The notes under the pieces are model-generated. The model made no database searches. It was not told the DNA's origin and saw only the letters and a program-made list of their open reading frames with translations. From Stigmatella aurantiaca DW4/3-1 (GTDB taxonomy: Bacteria; Myxococcota; Myxococcia; Myxococcales; Myxococcaceae), in contig NC_014623.1 in NCBI RefSeq assembly GCF_000165485.1, positions 10,124,893 through 10,188,892 on the forward strand: a DNA stretch of 64,000 nt, written 5' to 3'. Positions 16,902 to 26,582 of this stretch are shown here, one piece after another (within the stretch, counting starts at the first letter, position 1; the number at the start of each line of letters is the position of its first letter). The translations under genes were made by a program, and so were the position numbers.

Positions 16902-19900
16902 CTACGGGCTGACCGGGAAGGAGACGAGCGGCGGTTGCCCATTGCCCCCCAGGGTCCTGTTCGGCGTGCTCAGAAGCACCGAGGTGTGGACCTGGCCGCC
17001 GATCCACACGTGCTGGGGCACGGGCTCCGGGAGGCTCACCGGCGTCGCGAACCCCAGGAAGCGGGCCCGCGTCCCTGAGGCCCCCTGGGAGAAGCCCGCC
17101 GCGCAGGTGGCCTTCCCGGTGATTGCGTCTGCCTGGTAGAGCCGGGCCAGGTGCGGGCCCTCCCGCGAGCCCCCCGGGGCGGACGTCTCCCGGGCCTCCA
17201 GGGAGTTCCAGAGCATGCACCCGCCCACGGCCGTGGCGCTGGTGCTCGTCCGCTGGAAGGCCGTGCCGTACTGCAGAGACCAGCCCGCGGCCAGGGCCGG
17301 CGCTTCCACCTCTCCTGGGGAGACCTGGCCCGAAGCGTCGAACTGTCCCACGTCCACCAAGTTCCCATCCGTCATCATCTGGCTGTCAAAGACCGCCGCC
17401 TCCGCCTCGGTGTTGAACGTGCGGGACGGGTGGCCCCCATAACTCCACACGCCATAGAAACGCTCGGGGTACAGCGGCTGGCTCCGGACATACCGGAAGG
17501 GCATCCGGGTGTCTGTTTGAACACGGCAGTTCCAGGTGCCCGGGTTCCCGTCACACTTGTAATCGAGCATCTCGTAGCGCGCGCTCGGGCATCCGTTCTC
17601 AGCGGCGTGCGCCGTGAAGAGCCGCACCTGGGAGTTCGCGCACGCCAACCCCGAAGCGTCCGTGGACTGTCCCCCGTACCAGTACGCGTGAGACTGGTAA
17701 TTGGCCGAGGCCACCGACGCGAGGAGGCTGCCCCGGTCCACCGCCAGCGTGTTCTCCACCCGGCACCCCTGCTCCGCACACGCCCGCGGGTTGCCGGGCC
17801 TGCACACCGAGGCCGCCTCGGACAGATTCTGCCGGTCTCCCGTCCCCACGAACGTCCTCAGGAACCCCGTCCCGGGTTGCACCACCTGGGTGGCCATGGA
17901 GGCGAACGGCCCCCGCAGGGCCTCGGGATGCCCCGTCCGGCCCGCCAGGTTCTCCACTCGGAACGAGCGCGCCGCGTGCCAGTTGTTCACCCGCTGCCTC
18001 GCCGCATCCCACGTCCCCGGCCTCCAGAAGCGCACCGTCCACAGTTGGCCTCCGTAGTCCCCCACCGTCGCCGTGTCGAAGAGCTGATCCGGCTCGTGGG
18101 CCGTTCCATACGAGCTGCCCACGTCCGCCAGCGCAATGCCCGCCGTCACCGGGTAGAGCAGCTTCTCGGAGCGGCCCTGGCCATCCCCCAGGAAGAAGCT
18201 CCACACCGTGTGGCCGCTGGTCAGATCCACCATCGCCATGCCCCGGCCGCGCACCTGGTAGGGATCATCCCCGCCGTTGAGCGCCACCACCCACCGCTCC
18301 CGGGCTGGCTCGCCGTCAATCAGCCACGGAGACGGCGGATTGGATCCCCAGCCGCCCGCCAGACTTCGCAGGGCATTGTCCGCCTCGGGCGACAATGCCA
18401 CCGGGCCGATGGGGGGCGTCTGCGGCGAGAAGTGGCTGACGCTCTGGCCCACTTGCAGCGACAACGCATCGCACGGCTGCGGCCACATCCACAGGAACGT
18501 GCTCAACAAAGAGGTCGGAGAAGCATTCGCGGTCAGCAGTTCCGTCACGTCCAGCGCGAAGTGGTGCACCCCGCCCCGGCCCGTCCCCATCACCACCACC
18601 GTCCGGAACTCCTCCGGCTGCTTCACCCCATCCTGCTCCGCCCAGCCGCCCCCATCCATCCACACCTGGCGCACCATGGCGGTGCCATCCAGAAGGGAGG
18701 CATGCTTGCCCACGTTGGGGCGCAGCTTCGGCAACACGTCCGGCGGCACGAACGCCCACAGCTCCCGGCCCGTTCCCGCGTCGTACTGGCCCAGTCCCGA
18801 AGCCGCGTCCGTGAACAACCGCTGCCCCGCGTGGAAAGCGTGCAGCATGCCCCCGTTGGAACCCACCAGGAGAACCTTGTCCCGCCCCCCGGCCTCGGCC
18901 ACGTACTTCTCGTAAGCATCCGCGTTGGCGTTGCCCGGCACGTCATACCCTCCCTGCAAGGGCGTGGCCCCCGAGTAGAGCGCAGGCGTGCACTGAGGCG
19001 AGGTGCCGCACAGGGACTTGGGCAGCGGAGGCTCCACGGTGATGGGCGTGGAGTGGACGATGCCGTGCAGCAGGAAGGGCCGGTCGTACTCACGCAGGGC
19101 CGGATCTGGATTGAGAACGTCCGCGCCCCGGTACCAGCGGATGACCAGCTTGGCGCAGTCCAGCGGCGTCAAGCTGGCGAGGTTCAACCGGACACGCAAA
19201 TCCTCGCACCCGCCGGGATTCTGGCTGATGCCCAGCGCGTCCATGAGCTGCCCGGCGTTCCCCTCGTCGAACGCCTGCGGCCAGTCCCACCGGTCGAGCT
19301 TGCCATCCTGGTTGGAGTCGATGGCGGTGAAGATCTTCCTGTACTTCCATTGCTGCCTCATCGGGTCGGCCTGCGAGAGCACCAGGCCCGCCTCCCAGAA
19401 CGGCCGTGCCTGATTCTCCGGGGCGTTCTGTTTCACGAACCCTCCGATGGAGGTCTCCACGACCGGATCTCCGTCCACGTCCAGCAGGTGGGTGTCGTCG
19501 CAGTCTCCATCGCTGTTGAGGTCCCCGAACCAAGGGTTCGCCGGATCACACCCCAGCGCCCGCTCCGAGGTGAGCTGGAACCGGTAGAGAAACCCGCGCC
19601 AGGGGGCCGTCTCATCGAGCGGGGCCTGGGCGCGTGGCACCACGGCCGCTCCCTGCCCATTCACCAGCAGGCTCTCCACGGACGGCCCGGCCAGGGCCGT
19701 GGTGCGCATCTTGACCGTCTCCCGCAGAAGCGCGTCCTGAAGGGCCTGCCGGAGACCGGCCGCGTCATGGGCGGTGTAGGAGCGCCCCCCGCCCACGGCC
19801 GCGGCGTTCTTGAGCAGGTTGCTGTCGATCGCGAATCCCACGGTGTACACCCGTAGGCTCTGTTGGCCCGAGGTATTCAAGGCCCCCACGATGGGCGGAG

Positions 19901-21146
19901 TGCTGTATTGCAGATCGTTGGTGAACAGCAGCTTCGCCACGTCGTCGAGCATGGCGTTGGCGTCATTCGGCGTGTCGGCACAGGGCGCGGAGGGCGGGCA
20001 GGAGACAGGGCCCCCGTTGCGCGAGCGGATCTTCTGGACGACGGCCGACCCCAGGGTGTCGGTGTTCGGCTCACCATCGGTGAGGATGATGACGGCCGAG
20101 GCTTGATCTCCCCAGCACACCGAGCGGTTCTCCGAGCTCAAGGGCTCGTTCTTGAAATCGGTGGGATAGGCATAGCCCACGGTTGGATTCGTGGCGCCGA
20201 AGCCAAACACGTCCTTGTAGACGGTCTGGTCCGAGGTGAAATAGTAGCCCGTATTGAGCAGGGCGCGCGCCAAGGGCGTGGCGGTATTGAAGGTGAGCGA
20301 GTTGATCGTCGCGATGAAGCCGGTGCGGGAGGAGTCGAAAGCATCGGCATTGGCGAGGATCCCCTGGCAGCCAGGCTGCATCTTCAGCGTGTTCGCCGAG
20401 GATGTCTGGGTGAAGGTGCTGATGCCCGCTCGAGCCCCCTTCAGGTTCTTGAGCACCTGCTTGAGCGCCGCCCTGACCGTCACATACTTGGGCGGGTTGA
20501 AGTTGAGAAAGCGGCCCCAAAGGATGAAGTTTGGGTTCACACGATTATCGGAAGTCGAGGAATCATACACCCTGAAATACCCCCGGGTGTTCAGGCACGT
20601 CAGGCACCGGGCGTATTGGGCCGCGTTCGTGGTGTTCCAGTTGGGAACCCGGGAGCAGGCCATTTCCTTCGTGTCCCCCAAGGGCGGGGGGGCATTCAGG
20701 GCCTCCCAGCCTCCCATCATGTAGTACTTGTTGTCCTGGAAGAGGTTCGGAAAGCCCGTGTCCGCGCCGAGGCCCGTGCCAGTGTCCGGCACGGGGTACT
20801 GGAAAGTGGGATCCCAGCCGTGGCTGTCCGAGAACGCCTGGAGGGCAGGGTTCTCGCAGCCGTTCACGGTGGCTTCGTAGAAGGGTTTGTACTGCGAGTT
20901 GATGATCTGCGGCAGCTCCAACATGGAGCCCGAGGTATCGACGATGAAGTGGATGTTGGGTGGCGGCGCCACGGGGATGCGGGCACTGAGAAACCGCTCA
21001 TCGCTCGGCGGCTCTGGGTTCAGCACGTCCTGAATGAGCGACGTGGTGAGCTGGCAACAAGCGGGACTCGTGCTGGAGGAGCCAAGCTGCGCGGACGCCG
21101 CCCCCGCGGCGCCCAACCACAACAGGCTCAGGTAAAACCGTTTCAT
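16902..21146 (-). CDS. pilY1: PilY1-like type IV pilus protein, copy B (intact MIDAS)
   Basis: 1414 aa. The ATG at 21146 is chosen because MKRFYLSLLWLGAAGAASAQ is a signal peptide like that of copy C, with AGGGGG upstream; the frame is open much further 5' but that part is not protein-like. Order: signal peptide, SPACCQLTTSLIQDV, vWA domain with intact MIDAS (D70-T-S-G-S) and the later ILTDGEP strand, two calcium-loop motifs (DLNSDGDCDD near 539, DSNQDGKLD near 605), then the beta-propeller (VLLVGSNGGMLHAFH, GRGGVHHFALDVTEL). Of the three copies this keeps the canonical metal site, so it may be the main functional one. It lies 104 bp downstream of copy C. Confidence 0.92.
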   Translation of the reverse strand: MKRFYLSLLWLGAAGAASAQLGSSSTSPACCQLTTSLIQDVLNPEPPSDERFLSARIPVAPPPNIHFIVDTSGSMLELPQIINSQYKPFYEATVNGCENPALQAFSDSHGWDPTFQYPVPDTGTGLGADTGFPNLFQDNKYYMMGGWEALNAPPPLGDTKEMACSRVPNWNTTNAAQYARCLTCLNTRGYFRVYDSSTSDNRVNPNFILWGRFLNFNPPKYVTVRAALKQVLKNLKGARAGISTFTQTSSANTLKMQPGCQGILANADAFDSSRTGFIATINSLTFNTATPLARALLNTGYYFTSDQTVYKDVFGFGATNPTVGYAYPTDFKNEPLSSENRSVCWGDQASAVIILTDGEPNTDTLGSAVVQKIRSRNGGPVSCPPSAPCADTPNDANAMLDDVAKLLFTNDLQYSTPPIVGALNTSGQQSLRVYTVGFAIDSNLLKNAAAVGGGRSYTAHDAAGLRQALQDALLRETVKMRTTALAGPSVESLLVNGQGAAVVPRAQAPLDETAPWRGFLYRFQLTSERALGCDPANPWFGDLNSDGDCDDTHLLDVDGDPVVETSIGGFVKQNAPENQARPFWEAGLVLSQADPMRQQWKYRKIFTAIDSNQDGKLDRWDWPQAFDEGNAGQLMDALGISQNPGGCEDLRVRLNLASLTPLDCAKLVIRWYRGADVLNPDPALREYDRPFLLHGIVHSTPITVEPPLPKSLCGTSPQCTPALYSGATPLQGGYDVPGNANADAYEKYVAEAGGRDKVLLVGSNGGMLHAFHAGQRLFTDAASGLGQYDAGTGRELWAFVPPDVLPKLRPNVGKHASLLDGTAMVRQVWMDGGGWAEQDGVKQPEEFRTVVVMGTGRGGVHHFALDVTELLTANASPTSLLSTFLWMWPQPCDALSLQVGQSVSHFSPQTPPIGPVALSPEADNALRSLAGGWGSNPPSPWLIDGEPARERWVVALNGGDDPYQVRGRGMAMVDLTSGHTVWSFFLGDGQGRSEKLLYPVTAGIALADVGSSYGTAHEPDQLFDTATVGDYGGQLWTVRFWRPGTWDAARQRVNNWHAARSFRVENLAGRTGHPEALRGPFASMATQVVQPGTGFLRTFVGTGDRQNLSEAASVCRPGNPRACAEQGCRVENTLAVDRGSLLASVASANYQSHAYWYGGQSTDASGLACANSQVRLFTAHAAENGCPSARYEMLDYKCDGNPGTWNCRVQTDTRMPFRYVRSQPLYPERFYGVWSYGGHPSRTFNTEAEAAVFDSQMMTDGNLVDVGQFDASGQVSPGEVEAPALAAGWSLQYGTAFQRTSTSATAVGGCMLWNSLEARETSAPGGSREGPHLARLYQADAITGKATCAAGFSQGASGTRARFLGFATPVSLPEPVPQHVWIGGQVHTSVLLSTPNRTLGGNGQPPLVSFPVSP

Positions 21147-21202
21147 GACAATGCCCCCTGAAAGGGATGCATTGCCGAATAGCCTGACTGATCCATAACA
21201 AC

Positions 21203-21224
21203 AAGCCCCTCCCCCCGGGGGCTT
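21203..21224 (-). terminator. GC-rich hairpin after pilY1 copy C
   Basis: On the minus strand AAGCCCC and GGGGCTT form a 7-bp stem, followed by GTTGTTATG. It begins 26 bp after the stop of copy C. The T-tract is short, so some transcripts may read into copy B. Confidence 0.4.
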
Positions 21225-21250
21225 CCCCTTCGCCTCCTTTCGCGACTCAG

Positions 21251-24200
21251 CTACGGGCTGACCGGGAACGAGACGAGCGGCGGCTGGCCACTGCCCCCCC
21301 CGGTCCTGTTGGGCGTGCTCAACAGAACCGAGGTGTGGACTTGGCCGCCGGCCCATACGTGCTGGGGCGCGGGCTCTGGGAGGCTCACCGGTGTCTCGAA
21401 TCCCAAGAAACGGGCGCGAGTTCCTGAGGTTCCCGTGGAGAAGCCCGCCGCGCAGCTGGCCTTCCCGGTGACCGCGTCTGCCTGGTAGAGTCGTGAGACG
21501 TACTTGGCGTCCTCCGAGGGGAGCTCGCGGGCTTCGAGCGAGTTCCAAAGCACACACCCCTCCAGGGCGGCCGCCCCCGTGCTCGTCCGTTGGAAGTTCG
21601 AAGCATACTGAAGATACCAGCCTGCTCCCAGCGAGGGCGCTTCCACCTCTCCCGGTGAAACCCCACCCGAGGCGTCGAACTGTCCCACGTCCAGCAAGTC
21701 CCAATCCGTCATCTGCTGGCTGTCAAAGGCCGCCGCCTCCGCGCTGGTATTGAACGTGCGGGACGGATGGCCTCCGTAGCTCCAGAGGCCATAGAAGCGC
21801 TCCGGGTACAGCTTCTGGCTCTGGGCATGGCGGAACGGCAGCCGGGTGTCTGTTTGAACGCGGCAATTCCAAGAGCTCAGGGTCCCATCGCACTTGTAGT
21901 CGAGCGTCTCATACAGATCGCTCGCGCACTCGCTCGTGGCGGAGTGGTCCGAGGAGAGCCGCACCCGGGCACTCGCACACGCGGGGCCCGAGGAGCCCGT
22001 GGCTTGTCCTCCCAGCCAGTACGCGAAGGCGTGATGGTTGGCCACGGAGGTCGCCGCGGTCACGTTGCCCCGGTACACCGTCAGGGTGTTCTCCACGCCG
22101 CACCCCTGCTCCGCGCAGGCCCGCGGATTGCCCGGGCGGCAGAACGAAGCCTCCTCGGAGAGATTCTGCCGGTCTCCCGTGCCCAGGAACGTCCTCAGGA
22201 ATCCGGTCTCGGGCTGCGCCACGTTGGAGGCCATGGAGGCGAAGGGCCCCCTGAGGGCCTCGGGGTTTCCCGTCCGGTTCGCCAGGTTGGCCACCCGGAA
22301 CGAGCGCGCCGCATGCCAGTTGCTCACCCGCTGCGTGGACGCATCCCATTCTCCTGGCCTCCAGAAGCGCAGCGTCCACAACTGCCCTCCGTAATCGCCC
22401 ACCGTCGCCGTGTCGAAGAGCTGATCGGCCTCGATGGCCGTGCCATAGGAGCTGCCCACGTCCGCCAATGCGATCCCCGCCGTCACCGGGTAGCGCAGGG
22501 CGTCGGAGCGGCCCTGCCCATCCCCGAGGAAGAAGCTCCACACCGAATGGCCCGTGGCGAGATCCACCAGCGCCAGGCCCCGGCCGCGCAACTGATAAGT
22601 GTCGTATCCCCCATTGAGCGCCACCACCCATCGCTCGCGGGCAGGTGTGCCATCGATGAACCACGGCACCAAGGCATTGGGCCTCCAGGTTCCTCCCAGA
22701 ATCCGCAGGGCGTCATCCGCCTCGGGCGTCAGCGCCACCGGGCCGATGGGCGGGGTCTGCGGCGAGAAGTGACTGACGCTCTGGCCCACCTGGAGCGCCA
22801 GCGCATCGCACGGCTGCGGCCACATCCAGAGGAACGAGCCCTGGCTGCTGGGGACACGCGGACTGCCGGGCAGATTCACCGCCAGCAGGTCCGTCAGGTC
22901 CAGCGCGAAGTGGTGCACCCCGCCGCGGCCCGTCCCCACCACCGCCACCGTCCGGAACTCCGTCCACTGCTTCATCCCGTCCTTCTGGCTATCCGCGCCC
23001 ACCCCATCGATCCACACCTCGCGCACCATGGGGGTGCCATCCACGAAGTAGCCGTGTTTGCCCAGGTTGGGGCGCATCTTCGGCAACAGGTCGGGAGGCA
23101 CGAACGTCCACAACTCCTGGCCTGTCCCCACGTCGTACTGCCCCAGCCCCGTGGCGGGGTCCGTGGACACGCGCCGCCCATTGTGGAAGGCGTGCAACAT
23201 GCCTCCGTTGGAGCCCACCAGGATGATCTTGTCCCGAGCCCCGGCCTCGTACTGGTACTTCTCGTAGGCGTCCGCGTTGGCGTTGCCCGGCACGGAGTAG
23301 GCGTCCTGCAAGGGCGTGGCCCCCGTGAAGAGCACGGGCGTGCATTGCGGCGAGGGGCCGCACAGGGACTTGGGCAGGGGCGGCTCCACGCTGATCGGCG
23401 TGGAGTGAAAGATGTCATGCAACAGGAAGGGCCGGTCCTGGCCACGCAGGGCCGGGTCGGGATGGAGGACGTCCGCACCTCGATACCAACGGATGACCAG
23501 CTTCGCGCAGTCCAGCGGCGTCAGGCTCGCGAGGTTCAGCTGAACACGCAAGCTCTCGCACTCGGCGGGGTTCTGACTGATGCCCAGCGAGTCCATGAGC
23601 AAACCGGCATTCGCCTCGGTGAACTCCACCGGCATGTCTCGATGGTCGATCTTCCCATCCGTGTTGCCATCCACGATGGTGAAGATCCGCCGGTTCATCC
23701 ATTGCGTGGATGGAGCGGAGGCGCCCTTGAGGACTTGGCCCGCCTCCCAGAACGGCCGGGCGGGTGCATGGGTGCTGCTCTTCACAAAACCCCCGGCCTG
23801 GCTCTCCACCACCAGATCCCCATCCACGTCGAGCAAATGGGTGTCGTCGCAATCCCCATCGCCGTTGAGGTCTCCAAGCCAAGGGCTTGCCGGGTCACAC
23901 CCCACACTCCGCTCGGACGTGAGCTGGAACCGGTAGAGAGAGCCCGCCCTGGCAGAGATCCCCTGGAACTCCTTGAGACGCGGGACCACGGCCGAGCCCT
24001 GGCCATTCACCAGCAGCCTGTCTACGGCGGGGGCGGCGAGGGCTGTACCGCGAACCCTGACCCCCGTCGGCTTACCCTTCTCACGGGCGATGGCCTCCTG
24101 GAGCGCCTGCTTGAGAGAAGGCACCCCGTTGGTCAGAAAATGAAGCCCACCACCCACCTCCGCGGTATTTTTGAGCAGATTGTCAGCAGCTCCGAGGTTC

Positions 24201-25534
24201 ATCGTATACACGGTCACGCTCTGCTGGCCCGATGTGTCCAGGTCTCCCACGATCGGAGGTGTGGAACGATGCAAGTCATTCTCGTAGAGCAGCTTCGCCA
24301 CGTCATCGAGCATGTAGTTGGCATCATTGCTGTTGTCACCGGAGGTGTCGTTGCACGGCTGAGACGGGGGGCAGTTGACGGCACCGCCGTTGCGTTCGCG
24401 GATCCTGGACACAACGGTCGCTCCGAGGGAGTCTTTGGTGGGTGCACTCCCTGCGATGAGGACAATGGCCGAGGCTTGGCTTCCCCAACACACCGTGCGG
24501 TTGTCCGAGGTCAAGGCCTCGTTCTTGAAATCGGCGGGATAGGCGTAACCCGTGAGCGGATTCGCATTGCCGAAACCAAATCCCCCATCGGTCGTGTCCC
24601 GGTAGATGCCCTGATGCGAGGTGAAATAATAGCCCGCGTTGAGCAGGGATCGTGCCAGAGGCGGGGATGTATTGAAAACCAAAGAATTGATCTTCGCGAT
24701 GTAGTCAATACGATGACTGGAGAATGCCTGGGGATTGAAGAAGACTTCCTGACAGGTGGGCTTCATCTTCTGCGCGTTTGACGAAGCCGTTGAGTTGAAG
24801 ATGCTAAAGCCAACGCGCACCCCACTCAATTCCTTGATGACCTGCTTGAGCGCCGCCTTGGCAGTCACGTACTTGGGAGGGTTGAAGTTGAGGAAACGGC
24901 CCCAGAGGATGAAGTTCTGGTTGGTGCGCTGGCTGGAAGTGGTGTTGTACACCTTGAAGTAGCCCTTGGTGCTGAGGCACGACAGGCACTTGAGGTACTG
25001 GGCATTGCCCGAGGCGTTGTTCCAGTTCGGCACTTGCTGCTGGCAGGATGCTTCGCGCGTGTTCCAGGTCGGGGTGGGGTTGCTCTGGTTACCCCAGAAC
25101 CCCATGGCGTAGTACCTGTTGTCCTGGAAGAGGTTGTTGAAGCCCGTGTCCGAGCCAATGCCCGTGCCAGGATCTGGCACGGGGTACTGGAAGGTGGGAT
25201 CCCAGCCATGGCTGTCGGAGAATGCCTGCAACCAAGGATTCTCGCACCCATTCACGGTGGCGGAGTAGAACGCTGTGTAATTGGAGTTGCTGATCTGCGG
25301 CAACTCCTCCATGGCGCCCGAGGTATCGAAGATGAAGTGGATGTTGGGCGGCAAGCTCCCAAAAACCGAAGGGCTCAGAAACCGCTCATCACTCGGCGGT
25401 TCGCTGTTCAGCACATCCTGAATCAGCGACGTGGTGAGCTGACAACAGGCTGGACTGTTGCTGGAGGTTCCGAGCTGCGCGGACGCCGCTCCCGCGGCGC
25501 CCACCAGCATCAGGCCCAGGCAAAACCGTTTCAT
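21251..25534 (-). CDS. pilY1: PilY1-like type IV pilus protein, copy C (altered MIDAS)
   Basis: 1427 aa, with signal peptide MKRFCLGLMLVGAAGAASAQ and GAGGGGG upstream of the ATG. The domain order matches copy B: SPACCQLTTSLIQDV, vWA, calcium-loop motifs DLNGDGDCDD and DGNTDGKID (near 617), and beta-propeller (IILVGSNGGMLHAFHNG). The MIDAS reads D70-T-S-G-A, losing the last Ser, and the DGEP strand reads LIAGSAPTKD, so metal binding is doubtful. The C-terminal halves of B and C are nearly identical (shared QPPLVSFPVSP end), pointing to recent duplication or gene conversion. The leader resembles that of the remnant at 26013. Confidence 0.92.
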   Translation of the reverse strand: MKRFCLGLMLVGAAGAASAQLGTSSNSPACCQLTTSLIQDVLNSEPPSDERFLSPSVFGSLPPNIHFIFDTSGAMEELPQISNSNYTAFYSATVNGCENPWLQAFSDSHGWDPTFQYPVPDPGTGIGSDTGFNNLFQDNRYYAMGFWGNQSNPTPTWNTREASCQQQVPNWNNASGNAQYLKCLSCLSTKGYFKVYNTTSSQRTNQNFILWGRFLNFNPPKYVTAKAALKQVIKELSGVRVGFSIFNSTASSNAQKMKPTCQEVFFNPQAFSSHRIDYIAKINSLVFNTSPPLARSLLNAGYYFTSHQGIYRDTTDGGFGFGNANPLTGYAYPADFKNEALTSDNRTVCWGSQASAIVLIAGSAPTKDSLGATVVSRIRERNGGAVNCPPSQPCNDTSGDNSNDANYMLDDVAKLLYENDLHRSTPPIVGDLDTSGQQSVTVYTMNLGAADNLLKNTAEVGGGLHFLTNGVPSLKQALQEAIAREKGKPTGVRVRGTALAAPAVDRLLVNGQGSAVVPRLKEFQGISARAGSLYRFQLTSERSVGCDPASPWLGDLNGDGDCDDTHLLDVDGDLVVESQAGGFVKSSTHAPARPFWEAGQVLKGASAPSTQWMNRRIFTIVDGNTDGKIDHRDMPVEFTEANAGLLMDSLGISQNPAECESLRVQLNLASLTPLDCAKLVIRWYRGADVLHPDPALRGQDRPFLLHDIFHSTPISVEPPLPKSLCGPSPQCTPVLFTGATPLQDAYSVPGNANADAYEKYQYEAGARDKIILVGSNGGMLHAFHNGRRVSTDPATGLGQYDVGTGQELWTFVPPDLLPKMRPNLGKHGYFVDGTPMVREVWIDGVGADSQKDGMKQWTEFRTVAVVGTGRGGVHHFALDLTDLLAVNLPGSPRVPSSQGSFLWMWPQPCDALALQVGQSVSHFSPQTPPIGPVALTPEADDALRILGGTWRPNALVPWFIDGTPARERWVVALNGGYDTYQLRGRGLALVDLATGHSVWSFFLGDGQGRSDALRYPVTAGIALADVGSSYGTAIEADQLFDTATVGDYGGQLWTLRFWRPGEWDASTQRVSNWHAARSFRVANLANRTGNPEALRGPFASMASNVAQPETGFLRTFLGTGDRQNLSEEASFCRPGNPRACAEQGCGVENTLTVYRGNVTAATSVANHHAFAYWLGGQATGSSGPACASARVRLSSDHSATSECASDLYETLDYKCDGTLSSWNCRVQTDTRLPFRHAQSQKLYPERFYGLWSYGGHPSRTFNTSAEAAAFDSQQMTDWDLLDVGQFDASGGVSPGEVEAPSLGAGWYLQYASNFQRTSTGAAALEGCVLWNSLEARELPSEDAKYVSRLYQADAVTGKASCAAGFSTGTSGTRARFLGFETPVSLPEPAPQHVWAGGQVHTSVLLSTPNRTGGGSGQPPLVSFPVSP

Positions 25535-25869
25535 GGCGATTCCCCCTCGAAGGCAAGCATCGCCGCATAGCCTGTTTTCCAGGCAACAGCAAGCATGCCC
25601 CAGGCCTGGGCGTCTCTCTCAGACAGTGCTCACCCTAGAAGCGAAGTCGTCCACACATTCGCAATGGTGGCGTCCAGAATCGTGAGTGACGCGGGCGGCA
25701 GGAACAGGGGGCCGCGAGTTTGAGGACGCAGGTCGCGGGTTCCTCGTCTCGGCGTGGAGCTCCCCGCCGTTGACGGGTCCTCCCATACCGGCGGCACCGC
25801 TTTGCCTCGGCACGCAACTCCCAGGCGCTGAACCGGTTTGAGTTCACTCCTTTCGCGGCACTCTGGGCA

Positions 25870-25894
25870 AACCGGTATGGCTGTCTGACAGGTT
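25870..25894. repeat. Palindromic repeat, copy a
   Basis: Reads AACCGGTATGG then CTGTCTGACAGGTT. It is a diverged copy of AACCTGTC-N9-GACAGGTT with an intact right arm. Confidence 0.6.
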
Positions 25895-25928
25895 TGTTCG
25901 AGGTGCTGCCGTCGGTGAGAGCCGGGCA

Positions 25929-25953
25929 AACTTGTAGGCTTGTCCGACAGGTG
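25929..25953. repeat. Palindromic repeat, copy b
   Basis: Reads AACTTGTAGG then CTTGTCCGACAGGTG. It keeps the CTTGTCCGACAGGT core; it starts 59 bp after copy a, in the same orientation. Confidence 0.6.
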
Positions 25954-26012
25954 CAGACGACTTGTCGTCGGCAGGGGCCTCGACTATGTCGAAAAACTTG
26001 TAAGACACTCAA

Positions 26013-26516
26013 CTAGGGGCTCATCCCCAACGAGATGACCTCCTGAATCGCTTGCTTGAGGCCCGCCACGTCGTTCACGCGGTAGGAGAGGCCCCCTCCC
26101 TCATTCGCGGCATTCCTGAGCAGGTTGCTGTCGATCCCCAGCCCCACGGTGTACACGTTCACGCTCTGCATCCCCGAGGTGTCAAAGTCCCCCACGACGG
26201 GCGGCACGCTGGCCTGCAAATCATTCGTGTGGAGCAACTTCGCCACGTCATCGAGCATGTACAGGGCATCATTCGAACTGCCGAGGCACGGCGCGGAGGG
26301 CGGACAGTGGACAGGGCCCCCATTGCGCGTGCGGAGCGGGGTCACGACGTTCGCCCCGAGATTGTCGCTGGTGGGCTCACCATCGGAAACGAGGAGGACC
26401 GCCGTGGACTGGCCTCCCCAGCACACCGACCGGTTTTCCATGGAGCCCGAGGTGTCGACAATGAAGTGGATGTTGGGCGGAAAATGGAGAGACTCCCAGT
26501 GAAGGCAGCCGCCCAC
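26013..26516 (-). pseudogene. Remnant of a fourth pilY1 gene (vWA fragment)
   Basis: 167 codons. The frame begins in a leader similar to that of copy C and jumps directly into PPNIHFIVDTSGSM; the ribosome site, start codon, signal peptide and first 60 residues are gone. A second deletion joins the MIDAS to ENRSVCWGGQSTAVLLVSDG, removing about 260 residues relative to copy B. The frame ends in AIQEVISLGMSP, where the complete copies continue for some 900 more residues. MIDAS (DTSGS) and DGEP are conserved, but without a signal peptide and propeller it cannot act as a pilus protein. A short cytoplasmic product is possible but unlikely. Confidence 0.8.
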
Positions 26517-26582
26517 GCATAGCTTGTTTTGTATTGATCAGCAATCCCCTCCTCCGCCTGGGATTGTCCTTTCAAAAAGCGC

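Larger units (their letters stand above)
25535..26012. other. Noncoding region between pilY1 copy C and remnant
   Basis: About 480 bp with no supported gene. It should hold the promoter of copy C; the sequence GCATAGCCTGTTTTCC just upstream of copy C is repeated (GCATAGCTTGTTTTG) upstream of the remnant. Two copies of the 25-bp palindrome lie here. Confidence 0.55.

Noticed and set aside
21147-21704. A 186-residue N-terminal extension of pilY1 copy B
   Set aside because: The extra part overlaps the end of copy C, is Arg/Gly-rich, and lies upstream of a good signal peptide and ribosome site.
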